The notes beneath the pieces were generated by a model that did no database searches, was not told where the DNA came from, and saw only the letters and a program-made list of their open reading frames with translations. Positions 8,632 to 18,708 of a stretch of DNA of 64,000 bases are shown here, piece after piece (position 1 is the stretch's first letter; the number at the start of each line of letters is the position of its first letter). The stretch comes from CAJQLB01 sp905479065 (GTDB lineage Bacteria > Bacteroidota > Bacteroidia > Flavobacteriales > Flavobacteriaceae), in the NCBI GenBank assembly GCA_943846735.1, contig OX044364.1, forward strand, positions 558,001 through 622,000, in the 5' to 3' direction. Made by a program: the position numbers and the translations under genes.

Positions 8632-9957
8632 TTATTTCACTTCTTCGTAATGATCGTCCCAATTTTCAACTTTTGGATCCCCCAATTTATCTACTGATTT
8701 TGCTACTAGCATAGCCACCATTGCGTCTCCTGTTACGTTGACAACAGTGCGACACATATCTAGAGGTCTATCTACAGCAAATATTAAGGCTAAGCCAATT
8801 GGCAATAACTCTGCAGGAAGACCTACAGTTTCAAGAACAATCACCAACATGACCATTCCAGCACCAGGAACGGCAGCACTACCGATAGAGGCCAATAATG
8901 CCGTTATTACAATTGTTATTTGATCCCAAAATGTGAGATCTAGGCCAAGAGCTTGAAAAATAAATACAGCGGCTACCGCTTGATACAAGCTTGTTCCATC
9001 CATATTAATTGTGGCTCCTACGGGTAACACAAAACTTGAGACTTCTTTATCAACACCGATGTGTTCTTCAACACGCTCCATGGTGACAGGTAACGTGGCA
9101 GCACTGCTACTTGTAGAAAATGCAAGTAATTGTGCAGGACTAATTTCTTTTAAGAACCAGAACGGGTTCTTCTTTATCACTGTTCCTACGATAAGAGCAT
9201 AAAACGAAATCATAAGCATTAATCCTAGTAATACAACGCCAGCATATTGTAGTAAGGCAATTAATATATCAGGATCGTCAGAAGATACGACCACGCTCGC
9301 TAATAAAGCAAACACCGCATATGGCGCTGTTAACATGATTAAATCGACCATTTTTAGAACAATATCATTCAAAGAATCAAATAAATTTTTCATAGGCTCT
9401 GCTCTTTTTTCACCAATCAATAACATGGAGATTCCTAAAAATATCGAGAAGAAAATAACTTGAAGCATAAGACCATTTTCACTCATAGCTTTAAAAGCAT
9501 TATCAGGAACCATATCTTCAATAAATTGTAAGGGACCACTTTCTACTTGTTTGGAGGCCTCTGCTATTTTTCCTTGAACATTACTACTTTCTGAATATGT
9601 CCCTGTTAATTTTGTAATTGTTTCCTCGGAAACACCATCTCCTGGTTGAAGAACATTGACCACTACCAATCCAATAGTGATGGCAATAACGGTGGTTAAA
9701 ACATAGGTGATAATAGTTCGGATTCCAATACGTTTAAATTTTGAAATATCCTTTAAATCAGAAATACCTTTAATAAGAGACGCTAAAATTAATGGAATCG
9801 CTATCAATTTTAATAACTTCACAAAGATACTGCCAAGAGGTTTTATAAAATCATAGGTAAAATCCTTTCCCCAGCTAAATTGCAACATGATGAATCCAAA
9901 AATGAGTCCAAGTAACATACCGATGAGAATTTGCCAATGCAACGCAAGTTTTTTCAT
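8632..9957 (-). CDS. dicarboxylate/amino acid:cation symporter (DAACS family)
   Basis: The 441-residue membrane protein has the glutamate/aspartate transporter fold with about eight helices and two re-entrant loops. The serine-rich hairpin FSTSSSAATLPVTME and the substrate/Na+ site NMDGTSLYQAVAA are both present, as is the family's late signature with RPLDMCRTVVNVTGD. It should import glutamate, aspartate or C4-dicarboxylates with Na+ or H+; the substrate is not resolved. It starts five bases after the aroC stop, so the two probably form an operon, although no metabolic link is obvious. Confidence 0.92.
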   Translation of the reverse strand: MKKLALHWQILIGMLLGLIFGFIMLQFSWGKDFTYDFIKPLGSIFVKLLKLIAIPLILASLIKGISDLKDISKFKRIGIRTIITYVLTTVIAITIGLVVVNVLQPGDGVSEETITKLTGTYSESSNVQGKIAEASKQVESGPLQFIEDMVPDNAFKAMSENGLMLQVIFFSIFLGISMLLIGEKRAEPMKNLFDSLNDIVLKMVDLIMLTAPYAVFALLASVVVSSDDPDILIALLQYAGVVLLGLMLMISFYALIVGTVIKKNPFWFLKEISPAQLLAFSTSSSAATLPVTMERVEEHIGVDKEVSSFVLPVGATINMDGTSLYQAVAAVFIFQALGLDLTFWDQITIVITALLASIGSAAVPGAGMVMLVIVLETVGLPAELLPIGLALIFAVDRPLDMCRTVVNVTGDAMVAMLVAKSVDKLGDPKVENWDDHYEEVK

Positions 9958-9962
9958 TTGTT

Positions 9963-11027
9963 TTAAAGTTTGGTAATTTTATTTAATAAATAATAATCTG
10001 CGACTACTAAGGCTGCCATGGCCTCCACAATCGGAACAGCTCGTGGAACGACACAAGGATCGTGACGTCCTCTTCCTTGCATCTCCAATTTCTGACCTTC
10101 AGAGTTAATAGTTTTCTGTTTTTGCATGATCGTAGCTACAGGCTTAAAGGCTACTCTAAAATAAATATCTTCACCGTTACTGATACCGCCTTGAATACCT
10201 CCGGAAAGATTTGTTTTTGTGCTACCGTCTTCATTAAAAATGTCATTGTGCTCGCTACCTTTCATTTCGACACCACAGAAACCACTGCCATATTCAAAGC
10301 CTTTAACGGCGTTTATAGACAACATTGCTTTCCCTAGTTCTGCATGGAGTTTATCAAAGACGGGTTCTCCAAGCCCGACAGGGACATTTTTTAGAACACA
10401 TGTAACGGTCCCTCCTATGGTATCTCCCTCTTTTCTTATGTTTTTAATTTCGGTAATCATTTTTTTGGCAATCACGTCATCAGGACAGCGAACAGCATTG
10501 GTTTCGATTTTGGAAAAATCCAAGTTTTGGTAGGGTTGATTGATACTTATTTTTCCAACAGAGGAAGTAAATGCATGAATTGACACACCTTTAAGTAATT
10601 GTTTTGCTATTGCCCCAGCGACAACACGACAAGCTGTTTCTCTAGCAGAACTTCTACCTCCGCCACGATAATCTCTAACACCATATTTTTTGTCATAAGT
10701 ATAATCAGCATGGCTTGGTCGGTATACGTCTTTTATGTGTGAATAATCTTTAGATTTTTGATTTGCATTTTTTATGACAAAACCAATTGGCGTACCCGTT
10801 GTTAACCCTTCAAAGATACCAGATAAAAATTGGACAGTGTCAGGTTCTTTTCTTTGCGTAACGATGTCTGATTGTCCAGGTTTTCGACGTGACATTTCAT
10901 TTTGAATTGCAATCATATCCAAATGAATGCCTGCAGGACATCCATCGATGACACCTCCAATTGCAGTACCATGTGATTCACCAAAAGTGGTTACTTTAAA
11001 TAAGTTTCCAAAAGAATTACCAGCCAT
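9963..11027 (-). CDS. aroC: chorismate synthase
   Basis: A full-length 354-residue chorismate synthase, the FMN-dependent last step of the shikimate pathway (EPSP to chorismate). Signature motifs are GESHGTAIGGVIDGCPAG starting at residue 16, the central RGGGRSSARETACRV, and GGISNGEDIYFRVAFKP with the C-terminal GRHDPCVVPRAVPIVEAM. It is the first gene of a probable operon with the downstream symporter. About 170 bases without a clear -7 element separate it from the divergent outer-membrane gene. Confidence 0.97.
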   Translation of the reverse strand: MAGNSFGNLFKVTTFGESHGTAIGGVIDGCPAGIHLDMIAIQNEMSRRKPGQSDIVTQRKEPDTVQFLSGIFEGLTTGTPIGFVIKNANQKSKDYSHIKDVYRPSHADYTYDKKYGVRDYRGGGRSSARETACRVVAGAIAKQLLKGVSIHAFTSSVGKISINQPYQNLDFSKIETNAVRCPDDVIAKKMITEIKNIRKEGDTIGGTVTCVLKNVPVGLGEPVFDKLHAELGKAMLSINAVKGFEYGSGFCGVEMKGSEHNDIFNEDGSTKTNLSGGIQGGISNGEDIYFRVAFKPVATIMQKQKTINSEGQKLEMQGRGRHDPCVVPRAVPIVEAMAALVVADYYLLNKITKL

Positions 11028-11199
11028 CTGTAAGTCATTTTAAATTGTTAGAATTGCTAATGTAATTGTATTCTTATTAAAACAAAAATGGAAATTAAAT
11101 TATAGTTTTAATTGTGGTGATATTATTAAAATTTATGAAAATAGCATATCATGATTTGGAAAGTAAATAAAATTTTTATTTTTACAAAAAATTAAAATC

Positions 11200-11685
11200 A
11201 TGAAAAAACTTTGCACATTAGTATTCGTATTGTTAGGTCTTATGGGTTTTTCACAAGAACAAGATATTTTTGACAATGCAATTGGCCTTCGTTTAGGCGA
11301 TAGTGACGGTTTTGGTACTGAAATTTCATATCAACGTCGTTTAGGAGACTCTCACCGTCTAGAGTTCAATTTAGGTTGGAGAAATGGTAATGATTATAGT
11401 GCATTAAGAGCGGTTGGTCTTTATCAATGGGTAAATGCGATTGATACAAATTTTAATTGGTATTATGGTGCAGGTGGTGGTATCGCTTCATACAGTATCG
11501 ATAATGTACCAGCAGGGAGTGATGATAATAATACCTCATTGTTTGTAGCGGGTGACATTGGTATAGAATACAATTTTCAAATCCCAATAATTATATCATT
11601 GGACTTTAGACCTGAGTTAGGCTTTGGAGACTTCAACAATGATTTAGATTTCGATATCGCACTCGGTATTCGATATCGATTTTAA
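11200..11685 (+). CDS. small outer-membrane beta-barrel protein
   Basis: A 161-residue exported protein: signal peptide of about 19 residues ending GFSQ, then alternating beta strands rich in Gly and aromatics (YYGAGGGIASY, FDIALGIRYRF). It terminates in phenylalanine, the typical C-terminal outer-membrane insertion signal. The size fits an 8-stranded barrel. No specific family is recognised and no function is claimed. It has its own unit, preceded by an A/T-rich leader and followed by a convergent GH109-like gene. Confidence 0.7.
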   Translation: MKKLCTLVFVLLGLMGFSQEQDIFDNAIGLRLGDSDGFGTEISYQRRLGDSHRLEFNLGWRNGNDYSALRAVGLYQWVNAIDTNFNWYYGAGGGIASYSIDNVPAGSDDNNTSLFVAGDIGIEYNFQIPIIISLDFRPELGFGDFNNDLDFDIALGIRYRF

Positions 11686-11729
11686 ATTGTTATTAGAAAC
11701 AGCGTATATATCTAAGTCCTTTCTAGTTG

Positions 11730-13136
11730 TTAAATGATTGGTCTTAGCACCTCATTTTTTCTTTTATTCACCCAAGATCCCCCCGTAAAGTCGGGCACTT
11801 TTGTGCTAGCACTGTTGTTTGCTACTGATATTTGTGATAGTGGTGTAATGGCACTCCAAAGAACACTATCATATAAATTAATGTCTAATGGTAAGCCTTG
11901 ATTAAGGCAACGTATGAGCCTGTAAATCATGACAAAGTCCATACCTCCATGGCCCACAGCATTGGCATCGATTTGTTCTCTTAAACGTTTCCATAATGGA
12001 TGGTCGTAGCGTTCACGATACTCTCGATACTCTTGATCTTTTAACCATGAATGCCCCCATTGCAATTCATTGTGCCCAACATAAAGTCTTGAAGGATATC
12101 CTTGATGAACCGCTTTTGTACCAGTAACCGTATTTAACCTAGAGTACGGTCTACCGGTATGGGTATCAAATTGTAACATGATAGATCTTCCCAGTTTTGT
12201 TTTAATAAGCGTCGTATTCATATCCCCACAAGCAAATTCTGTAGCCCAAAAGTTATTCTTTACAGCAGCTTCACTTAAGCTCTGTTCTTTTGAACTCATA
12301 CTTACCAAATGATCGTAATTATCACCTCGACCGATGTCCATGTAAAAACTAACTGGACCTAGACCATGCCCGGTATAAAAGTTACCATTTTTTATTTGGT
12401 GATGCTTAATGCGCCATTGATCTTCATAATATGTCTCGTCCATCATGTGTTTACGCAAGTCGTGAATGTAAGCCCCTTCAGCGTGATTAACATCTCCAAA
12501 AACTCCTTCGTTTATCATATTCAAGACCCAAAGTTCCTCACCATTAAAGCAACAGTTTTCCATGTACATGCAGTGCCTTTTAGTTCGTTCGGCGACCTCA
12601 ATGAGTTTCCAGCAATCCTTTAATGTCATCGCCATGGGTTGCTCACAGGCCACATGTTTACCGTGTTCCATTCCATACAAACACATTTCGGCATGATAGT
12701 TCCATGGTGTAGCGATGAGTAATAAATCAATATCATCTCGATTTGCTACTTTTTTCCATGCGCTTTCACTGCCAAAATACAAGTCTGCCCCTCCTGGTTG
12801 AATGGTGCGTAAATAGTCATTATTCTTGTTAAGTTTATCCTCCTTTAAGTCTGCTAATGCAACTATTTCAGCATGATTATTTTTAATAAGATATTCAAAC
12901 ATTTGAATTAAAACACTGCCTCTATTTCCCATGCCAATCATACCTACTCTTACCTTTGGAATGGCTTCGTGTTTCAAATTAACCAACGATCCATCGGCTT
13001 TTGTTTGACTTAATAATTCATTTAATTTATCACTATCTATAGTTGATTTATCATCTTTACAGGCTATTACTGATGGCGCAACCCCTAAAAACAACGCGGC
13101 GCGTGAGCTTAAACTTAAAAAGTCTTTTCTATTCAT
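11730..13136 (-). CDS. Gfo/Idh/MocA oxidoreductase-fold protein, GH109-like, exported
   Basis: The 468-residue protein begins with an export signal (NRKDFLSLSSRAALFLG) that ends in a lipobox-like VIAC (23-26), so it is probably an exported lipoprotein. The Rossmann motif VGMIGMGNRGSVL and the ATPWNYHAEMCLYGMEHGKHV and MYMENCCFNGEE regions follow. The MENC, AYIHDLR and GHGLGPVS segments match GH109 alpha-N-acetylgalactosaminidases, which use tightly bound NAD+ to cleave glycosides. The exact glycan substrate is unproven. It lies 48 bases after bshA and is the last gene of the GH3-bshA unit. Confidence 0.82.
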   Translation of the reverse strand: MNRKDFLSLSSRAALFLGVAPSVIACKDDKSTIDSDKLNELLSQTKADGSLVNLKHEAIPKVRVGMIGMGNRGSVLIQMFEYLIKNNHAEIVALADLKEDKLNKNNDYLRTIQPGGADLYFGSESAWKKVANRDDIDLLLIATPWNYHAEMCLYGMEHGKHVACEQPMAMTLKDCWKLIEVAERTKRHCMYMENCCFNGEELWVLNMINEGVFGDVNHAEGAYIHDLRKHMMDETYYEDQWRIKHHQIKNGNFYTGHGLGPVSFYMDIGRGDNYDHLVSMSSKEQSLSEAAVKNNFWATEFACGDMNTTLIKTKLGRSIMLQFDTHTGRPYSRLNTVTGTKAVHQGYPSRLYVGHNELQWGHSWLKDQEYREYRERYDHPLWKRLREQIDANAVGHGGMDFVMIYRLIRCLNQGLPLDINLYDSVLWSAITPLSQISVANNSASTKVPDFTGGSWVNKRKNEVLRPII

Positions 13137-13184
13137 TTTTAAAAAAATTAGTGACCATCAAGGTAAAAAAAATAAGTAAGTAGT

Positions 13185-14321
13185 TTATATTGAAATACAA
13201 TTTGTCATGGCTTTGTTATAAATACTTTCATAAAATGGAACAATTTTGTGAATATCAAATTGTCTAGCTTCAGCTTTTGCATTCTCCTTAAACATCGCCA
13301 ATAAGCTATCATCTCGCAAAATGCTCAATGCATGGTGCACCATTTCTTTAGTGTCACCCACTGCGCTCAAGTACCCGGAGACCCCGTGTTTGTTAACCTC
13401 AGGAATACCGCCTGAATTACTGGATATTACAGGAACCCCTGACGCCATGGCTTCTAAGGCAGCTAAACCAAAACTTTCAGTTTCCGATGGCAATAGAAAT
13501 AAATCACTAAAACATAAAATTTTATCAATCTCATGACTCTTACCAAAAAATAACACTTTATCTTCAATCCCTAATTTTTCGCAAAGAAGTTCTGCAGATT
13601 CTTTTTCTGGACCTTCCCCCACCATCATTAATTTTGAGGGAATTTCTTTTTGAATTTGAAAAAAGGTGTTTATAACATCTTTAATTCTCTTCACAGGACG
13701 AAAATTACTGATGTGTGTTATAATTTTTTCATTATTAGATGCCATCATTTCACGTTGGCAATCTTTAAATTCATCAGAATATTTAGAAAAATCAATAAAA
13801 TTAGGAACAACTTGTATCTCATTTGTAATATCAAATAGACGTATGGTGTCATCTTTTAAGCTTTGAGAAACTGAAGTAACGGCATCTGATTTATTGATGC
13901 TAAAAGCCACTGCCGATTTATAAAATGGATGACTTCCTACTAGGGTTATATCTGTTCCGTGTAATGTTGTCACTATGGGTAAATTTATTCCTTCTTCGTG
14001 CAGCATCTTTTTAGCCATGTAAGCTGCATAGGCGTGCGGTATGGCGTAATGCACATGCAACACATCAATTTCATGTAATTTCACCATATCTACCAGTTTG
14101 CTAGACAAAGCAAGCTCATATGGTTGATAATGAAATAAAGGATACTCGGGAACATTGACCTCGTGAAAATGAACATTATTGCTAATTAATTCAAGTCTTA
14201 CTGGTTGACTGTATGTAATAAAATGTATTTCGTGTCCTCTTTTTGATAATTCAAGACCTAACTCTGTAGCGACGACTCCACTGCCTCCAAACGTTGGATA
14301 ACAAACAATTCCTATTTTCAT
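13185..14321 (-). CDS. bshA: N-acetyl-alpha-D-glucosaminyl L-malate synthase BshA
   Basis: A 378-residue GT4 glycosyltransferase with the BshA N-terminal signature CYPTFGGSGVVATELGLEL, the central LHGTDITLVGSHP, and the donor-site PSETESFGLAALEAMASG (EX7E). BshA joins UDP-GlcNAc to L-malate, the first step of bacillithiol synthesis, so this organism likely uses bacillithiol as its low-molecular-weight thiol. The remaining bshB/bshC genes are not in the window. It begins 3 bases after the GH3 fusion stop and is surely co-transcribed with it. Confidence 0.95.
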   Translation of the reverse strand: MKIGIVCYPTFGGSGVVATELGLELSKRGHEIHFITYSQPVRLELISNNVHFHEVNVPEYPLFHYQPYELALSSKLVDMVKLHEIDVLHVHYAIPHAYAAYMAKKMLHEEGINLPIVTTLHGTDITLVGSHPFYKSAVAFSINKSDAVTSVSQSLKDDTIRLFDITNEIQVVPNFIDFSKYSDEFKDCQREMMASNNEKIITHISNFRPVKRIKDVINTFFQIQKEIPSKLMMVGEGPEKESAELLCEKLGIEDKVLFFGKSHEIDKILCFSDLFLLPSETESFGLAALEAMASGVPVISSNSGGIPEVNKHGVSGYLSAVGDTKEMVHHALSILRDDSLLAMFKENAKAEARQFDIHKIVPFYESIYNKAMTNCISI

Positions 14322-14324
14322 AAT

Positions 14325-17249
14325 TTATTTTTCTATTGCCTCGTAAATTAAGCGTTGTATGTCAGTTCTTATATTTTCTTTTAACAATTTATTTGATTTC
14401 GCTTGAGGCCAAGTTCTATTTGCCATAAAGACATAAACAAGGTCTTCTTCAGGATCTGCCCAAGCGTAGGTTCCCGTGAATCCAGAATGTCCGAAACTTG
14501 TCATTGAAACACAACCACACGTTGGACCGTCATCACTTAACTGTGGTTTGTCAAAACCAATTCCTCTTCGATTATTGTCCTCACAAAAATAACATGTATT
14601 AAAGGCGTTGATTGTTTCTGTTTTAAAGTAGCGCTTTCCACCATAATAACCTTGTTGCAGAAAAAGTTGCATGATTTTAGCAACATCATTGGCATTGCTG
14701 AAAACACCAGCATGGCCACCTACTCCATTCTGCATAGCTGCCCCCATGTCATGAACATAACCATGTATTTCTTGATGTCTAAAATAATCATCAATTTCTG
14801 AAGGGATTATTTGTGATTGACTAAATTTTTTAAGCGGGTTATACGTGGTAAGATTAGCTCCAAGTGATTTGTAAAAATGTTCTTGTACCAAAAGGTCTAA
14901 TCCTTCATCATAATGGTCCTCAATGTATTCTTTTAGTATGTAATACGGCAAATCACTGTAGCGATATCTTAAGCGCTCTAATAAGTCACTATCTATAATG
15001 GTTTTTTGAATGGTATCCCGATAATCTGTTTTTAAAAATAAATTATTGGCAACCTTTATGTTAAAATGTTCACTCCGTTCGTACCTATAATATAAATCCT
15101 GTGGTTTTTTTGTAACAGAATCAATGGTACTCATGTAAAAAGGAATCCACGGACGTAATTTTGCATAGTGAGATAACATCTCTTTGACAGTAATTTGCTC
15201 CTTATTTGTATTTTTATAGGTCTTTAACAAACTTGACAGCGGCGTATCCAAGGTGATTGTTCCATTTTCAACAAGCTCCATTAGTAATGGGATGGTACTT
15301 AAAATTTTGGTTAAGGATGCCACGTCATAAAGATCGGTTTCTTTAACAAGTTGGTCATTCGTATATCTGTGTTTCCCGTATGTTTTATGATAGATAACCA
15401 TGCCTTTTCTTGCCACCAATAATTGAACACCAGGGGTCATTTCATTATCTATCGCATAGTTCACGATACTATCAATTTTTTTCAAATCACGGGAATTCAT
15501 ACCGACACGCTCAGGAATCCCATATTGTAACCTACTTATTGAGGGAAATTCTATGCCAGAAGCCACTTTAAAATTAGGTCCAACAGAAACTGGTAAATGA
15601 CCTTTAGCACTTAGTCCTCCAAAAATAAGTTGTGCAGATTTTTGTTGTGCAATTTCACTATTCTGATAACTCACTACAATACTTTCAAAATTCTGAACCG
15701 TTTTTAAATCCAACAAGGCATACGGTTTGGCAAAAACATTTAGGATAATGTTGTTCGTTCTTGCAATTTCATAAAGCCAAACCAGTTCTTTATTTTTAAA
15801 CTGGTATGATTTCCAGGGATTGTCATTTGACTTATGAAACCCAACTATAACGGTATTGTAATTTTTTAGTTGTTCAATTAAATCGTTGAGGTTGTCTGAC
15901 ATGACCTGTGTAACTTCTCCATAACGTTGCAGTGCCTCTAAAAATGTATTTCCCTTATCGTCTCCAAGCGCTACATAGGCAATACTGCGTTTTTCAAGAT
16001 GACGAAGTGGTAAATTATCATTATCATTTTTGACAACTGTAAGCGCATTTTCTATAAGCTCCTCATATAGAATTTTGTCGTCTGTACTATTGAGTTGTTT
16101 TAAAATATTTTCGGTACTTATTGGCTGAAAGTCATACAATCCTACTGCGTATTTTGCCATGAGTATTTTCTTAACGGAATGTGCTAAACGGGTCTCTGTA
16201 ATTTGTCCATTTACGTAGGCTTTGCTTATCGCCTCAATACCCTTGGCTACATTAGCAGACATCAATAAAACATCATTTCCTGCCTCGAAAGCGGCTAAAT
16301 CTATCTCACCACTATTATTAAATTTAGAAACTCCTTTCATCGTGAGGGCATCGGTAAAAATTAAACCTTTGAAACCTAGTCGATTTTTTAAAACATCAGT
16401 AACTATAAGTTTCGACAGAGATGATGGATAGCCCTTACGGGACTCTAAGCTTGGAACATTCAAATGTGCTACCATGACACTTGATAGCCCCTGTTTGATC
16501 ATTTCACGATAAGGAAAAAGCTCTACTGAATCGATTCGTTGCTCATTAAAATTAATTGTTGGCAAAGTTAAATGTGAATCTGTTTCGGTATCTCCGTGAC
16601 CAGGAAAGTGCTTAGCATTGGCAAAGACACCATTGTTTTGCAACCCATTCATAAAGGCAATAGATTTTTTTGTGACTTTGATTTTATCTTCACCAAAAGA
16701 ACGATTTCCAATAATGGGATTATTTGGGTTCGTATTGATATCTACCACAGGGGCAAAATTCACATGGACACCTATCCGTTTACAATGTGCAGCAATTTGT
16801 TGACCAACTCTGTAGATGAGTTGGTCATTTTTAATGGCTCCAAGTGTCATGTTGTAGGGAAATGCAAAGGTGGAATCAAGTCGCATATTCAATCCCCATT
16901 CTGCATCCATACCGACGAGTAATGGTATGTGGGATATCGCTTGTAATTCATTATTAAGTTTCACTTGTCTCTTGGGACCTCCCTTCGAATATATAACGCC
17001 TCCTATTTGATACTCTTTGATTTGTCGTAAAATTTCTTGTTTCGTCAGAGCATCTTGATCAGAAAAAACTTGAACCATGAAAAGTTGTCCTATTTTTTGA
17101 TTAAGCGTTAGTGCTTGGTAAACACTATCCACCCAAATTTGCTGTTTTTCAGGATTATGCGATAAAAGTGGCTCAGGTATTTGTTGTGCTGTTACAAAAA
17201 ACGATGCAAAAACAAAAGCAATAGAGAATTTATAAATGGACATAAACAA
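14325..17249 (-). CDS. GH3 beta-N-acetylhexosaminidase fused to serine beta-lactamase/esterase domain
   Basis: A 974-residue exported two-domain protein. After a signal peptide (cleavage near 22, VTAQQ) comes a GH3 NagZ-type catalytic domain with KHFPGHGD starting at 213 and the nucleophile region GLIFTDALTMKG (D300 likely), then the GH3 C-terminal domain. From about residue 595 a class C beta-lactamase-like domain follows, with the SxxK motif VASLTK near 645, a Tyr-rich middle and the late GHSGFTG. It probably cleaves GlcNAc-containing muropeptides or glycans in the periplasm and hydrolyses an ester or peptide with the second domain. An ATG two codons in (17243) is an alternative start. Operon with bshA. 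Confidence 0.9.
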   Translation of the reverse strand: MFMSIYKFSIAFVFASFFVTAQQIPEPLLSHNPEKQQIWVDSVYQALTLNQKIGQLFMVQVFSDQDALTKQEILRQIKEYQIGGVIYSKGGPKRQVKLNNELQAISHIPLLVGMDAEWGLNMRLDSTFAFPYNMTLGAIKNDQLIYRVGQQIAAHCKRIGVHVNFAPVVDINTNPNNPIIGNRSFGEDKIKVTKKSIAFMNGLQNNGVFANAKHFPGHGDTETDSHLTLPTINFNEQRIDSVELFPYREMIKQGLSSVMVAHLNVPSLESRKGYPSSLSKLIVTDVLKNRLGFKGLIFTDALTMKGVSKFNNSGEIDLAAFEAGNDVLLMSANVAKGIEAISKAYVNGQITETRLAHSVKKILMAKYAVGLYDFQPISTENILKQLNSTDDKILYEELIENALTVVKNDNDNLPLRHLEKRSIAYVALGDDKGNTFLEALQRYGEVTQVMSDNLNDLIEQLKNYNTVIVGFHKSNDNPWKSYQFKNKELVWLYEIARTNNIILNVFAKPYALLDLKTVQNFESIVVSYQNSEIAQQKSAQLIFGGLSAKGHLPVSVGPNFKVASGIEFPSISRLQYGIPERVGMNSRDLKKIDSIVNYAIDNEMTPGVQLLVARKGMVIYHKTYGKHRYTNDQLVKETDLYDVASLTKILSTIPLLMELVENGTITLDTPLSSLLKTYKNTNKEQITVKEMLSHYAKLRPWIPFYMSTIDSVTKKPQDLYYRYERSEHFNIKVANNLFLKTDYRDTIQKTIIDSDLLERLRYRYSDLPYYILKEYIEDHYDEGLDLLVQEHFYKSLGANLTTYNPLKKFSQSQIIPSEIDDYFRHQEIHGYVHDMGAAMQNGVGGHAGVFSNANDVAKIMQLFLQQGYYGGKRYFKTETINAFNTCYFCEDNNRRGIGFDKPQLSDDGPTCGCVSMTSFGHSGFTGTYAWADPEEDLVYVFMANRTWPQAKSNKLLKENIRTDIQRLIYEAIEK

Positions 17250-17368
17250 TATTAAAATTGATAAGAATGATAATTAAATAACACATTCCAAATTAATATA
17301 ATTAACTAGAAGCTAACATCATTTTGTGATAGATTTATCACAATTTTAAGATTCAAAGAAGCTTCAAA

Positions 17369-17854
17369 TTAACTGATAAAACGTGAATGCCAACTTTCAC
17401 TTACTGGCACTTCCCAATTTTCTAGATATTCAGCCTTGTTCGCGACAAGGTTATTAAAAACAATGGTGTTTTTAGATATGGCACGCTGCTTGGCCATTTT
17501 TTTAAAATCTATCAAAGACTTGTAAGCTATAAAAGCTCCCTGCTTATAAGAAACATTCATCTTATCCATCAAATCAACCTGATAATCTTTCTCTAATTGT
17601 TGGATAAAATGAACAGACGCATCAATAGAACAACCCGTTGCTATATTCAAGTTTTGATTCAAAGCAATGACTATAAAACGTTTATATCTAATTTCATAAC
17701 CAGATTGCAGATCACTTCCATGTGCTGTCCAACTTTCAATAAACACTTTCAGTTTAGTGCTAACTTCATCTAATTCACTGTCAGTAAAAGAGCGGTTGGC
17801 TTGGTATATCCAAACACGGGATGTTTCAGGTAATGTTTTAAAATCTACTAACAT
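17369..17854 (-). CDS. conserved Bacteroidota protein (often mislabelled ABC transporter ATPase)
   Basis: A 161-residue soluble protein with no Walker A or B motif, despite homologues being commonly named ABC transporter ATPase. Conserved-looking stretches are VWIYQANRSFT, SWTAHGSDLQSGYEIRYKRF and ATGCSIDASVHF; the last contains a Cys and His. No function is known to me. It is the last gene of a seven-gene minus operon, 53 bases after the CCG-domain iron-sulfur protein, so a link to that redox module is possible but only inferred. Confidence 0.7.
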   Translation of the reverse strand: MLVDFKTLPETSRVWIYQANRSFTDSELDEVSTKLKVFIESWTAHGSDLQSGYEIRYKRFIVIALNQNLNIATGCSIDASVHFIQQLEKDYQVDLMDKMNVSYKQGAFIAYKSLIDFKKMAKQRAISKNTIVFNNLVANKAEYLENWEVPVSESWHSRFIS

Positions 17855-17907
17855 TGGAACTATGTATTATTTTCTAAACTGATTTTATTAAATGGGCTTT
17901 TAGGTTG

Positions 17908-18699
17908 TTATAAGTCTTGTGCATTTGCAATTAATTCTGCAATATCCATAACGTCCACTTCACTTTCTTTGTCTTTAGCTTTAACACCATCTGTCATCAT
18001 GGTATTGCAAAATGGGCAGCCAGCAGCGATGATCTGAGGTTTGATTTCAAGGGCCTGTTCAGTACGCTCGACATTGACATCCTTATTCCCCTTCTCTGGT
18101 TCTTTAAACATTTGAGCACCTCCTGCACCGCAACATAAGCCTCTGCTCTTACAACTTTTCATTTCCAGTAATTCTGCATCCAGCTTCCTTATTAAATCTC
18201 TTGGGGCCTCGTAAACGTTATTAGCGCGACCCAAATAGCAGGGGTCATGAAAGGTAATCCGCTTCCCTTTGAACTTCCCTCCTTCAATAGATAATCTGCC
18301 ATCATCTAAAAGACTTTTTAAAAATTGTGTATGATGTACGACCTCATAATGACCACCAAGAGACGGATATTCATTTTTAAGTGTATTAAAACAATGTGGA
18401 CACGCCGTTACAATTTTTTTAATATCATAGGCATTTAATACTTCAATGTTGCTCACTGCTTGCATTTGAAATAGAAACTCATTACCTGATCGCTTTGCAG
18501 GGTCACCTGTGCAACTTTCTTCAGTTCCTAAAACTGCAAAATCAACATTTGCATTGTTTAAAATTCTGACAAATGCCTTAGTTATTTTTTTTGCTCTGTC
18601 ATCAAAACTTCCTGCACAACCAACCCAAAACAATACCTCAGGTAACTTTCCTTGGGCCATATATTCTGCCATGGTTGGCACTTTTAATTCTGTATCCAT
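17908..18699 (-). CDS. CCG-domain (Fe-S)-binding protein, HdrD/DsrK/LutA-like subunit
   Basis: The 263-residue protein contains two cysteine-rich CCG domains: the first from FWVGCAGSFDD to TACPHCFNTLKNE (about 24-105), the second from TFHDPCYLGRANN through GLCCGAGGAQMF (near 188) to AAGCPFCNTMM (near 225). Such domains bind an unusual [4Fe-4S] cluster in heterodisulfide reductase-type and lactate-utilisation complexes. The protein is cytoplasmic. Its partner is probably the membrane ferredoxin-like protein encoded three genes upstream in the same operon; together they resemble HdrDE or DsrMK split into two chains. Electron donor and acceptor are unknown. Confidence 0.88.
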   Translation of the reverse strand: MDTELKVPTMAEYMAQGKLPEVLFWVGCAGSFDDRAKKITKAFVRILNNANVDFAVLGTEESCTGDPAKRSGNEFLFQMQAVSNIEVLNAYDIKKIVTACPHCFNTLKNEYPSLGGHYEVVHHTQFLKSLLDDGRLSIEGGKFKGKRITFHDPCYLGRANNVYEAPRDLIRKLDAELLEMKSCKSRGLCCGAGGAQMFKEPEKGNKDVNVERTEQALEIKPQIIAAGCPFCNTMMTDGVKAKDKESEVDVMDIAELIANAQDL

Positions 18700-18708
18700 A
18701 CTATTAAA

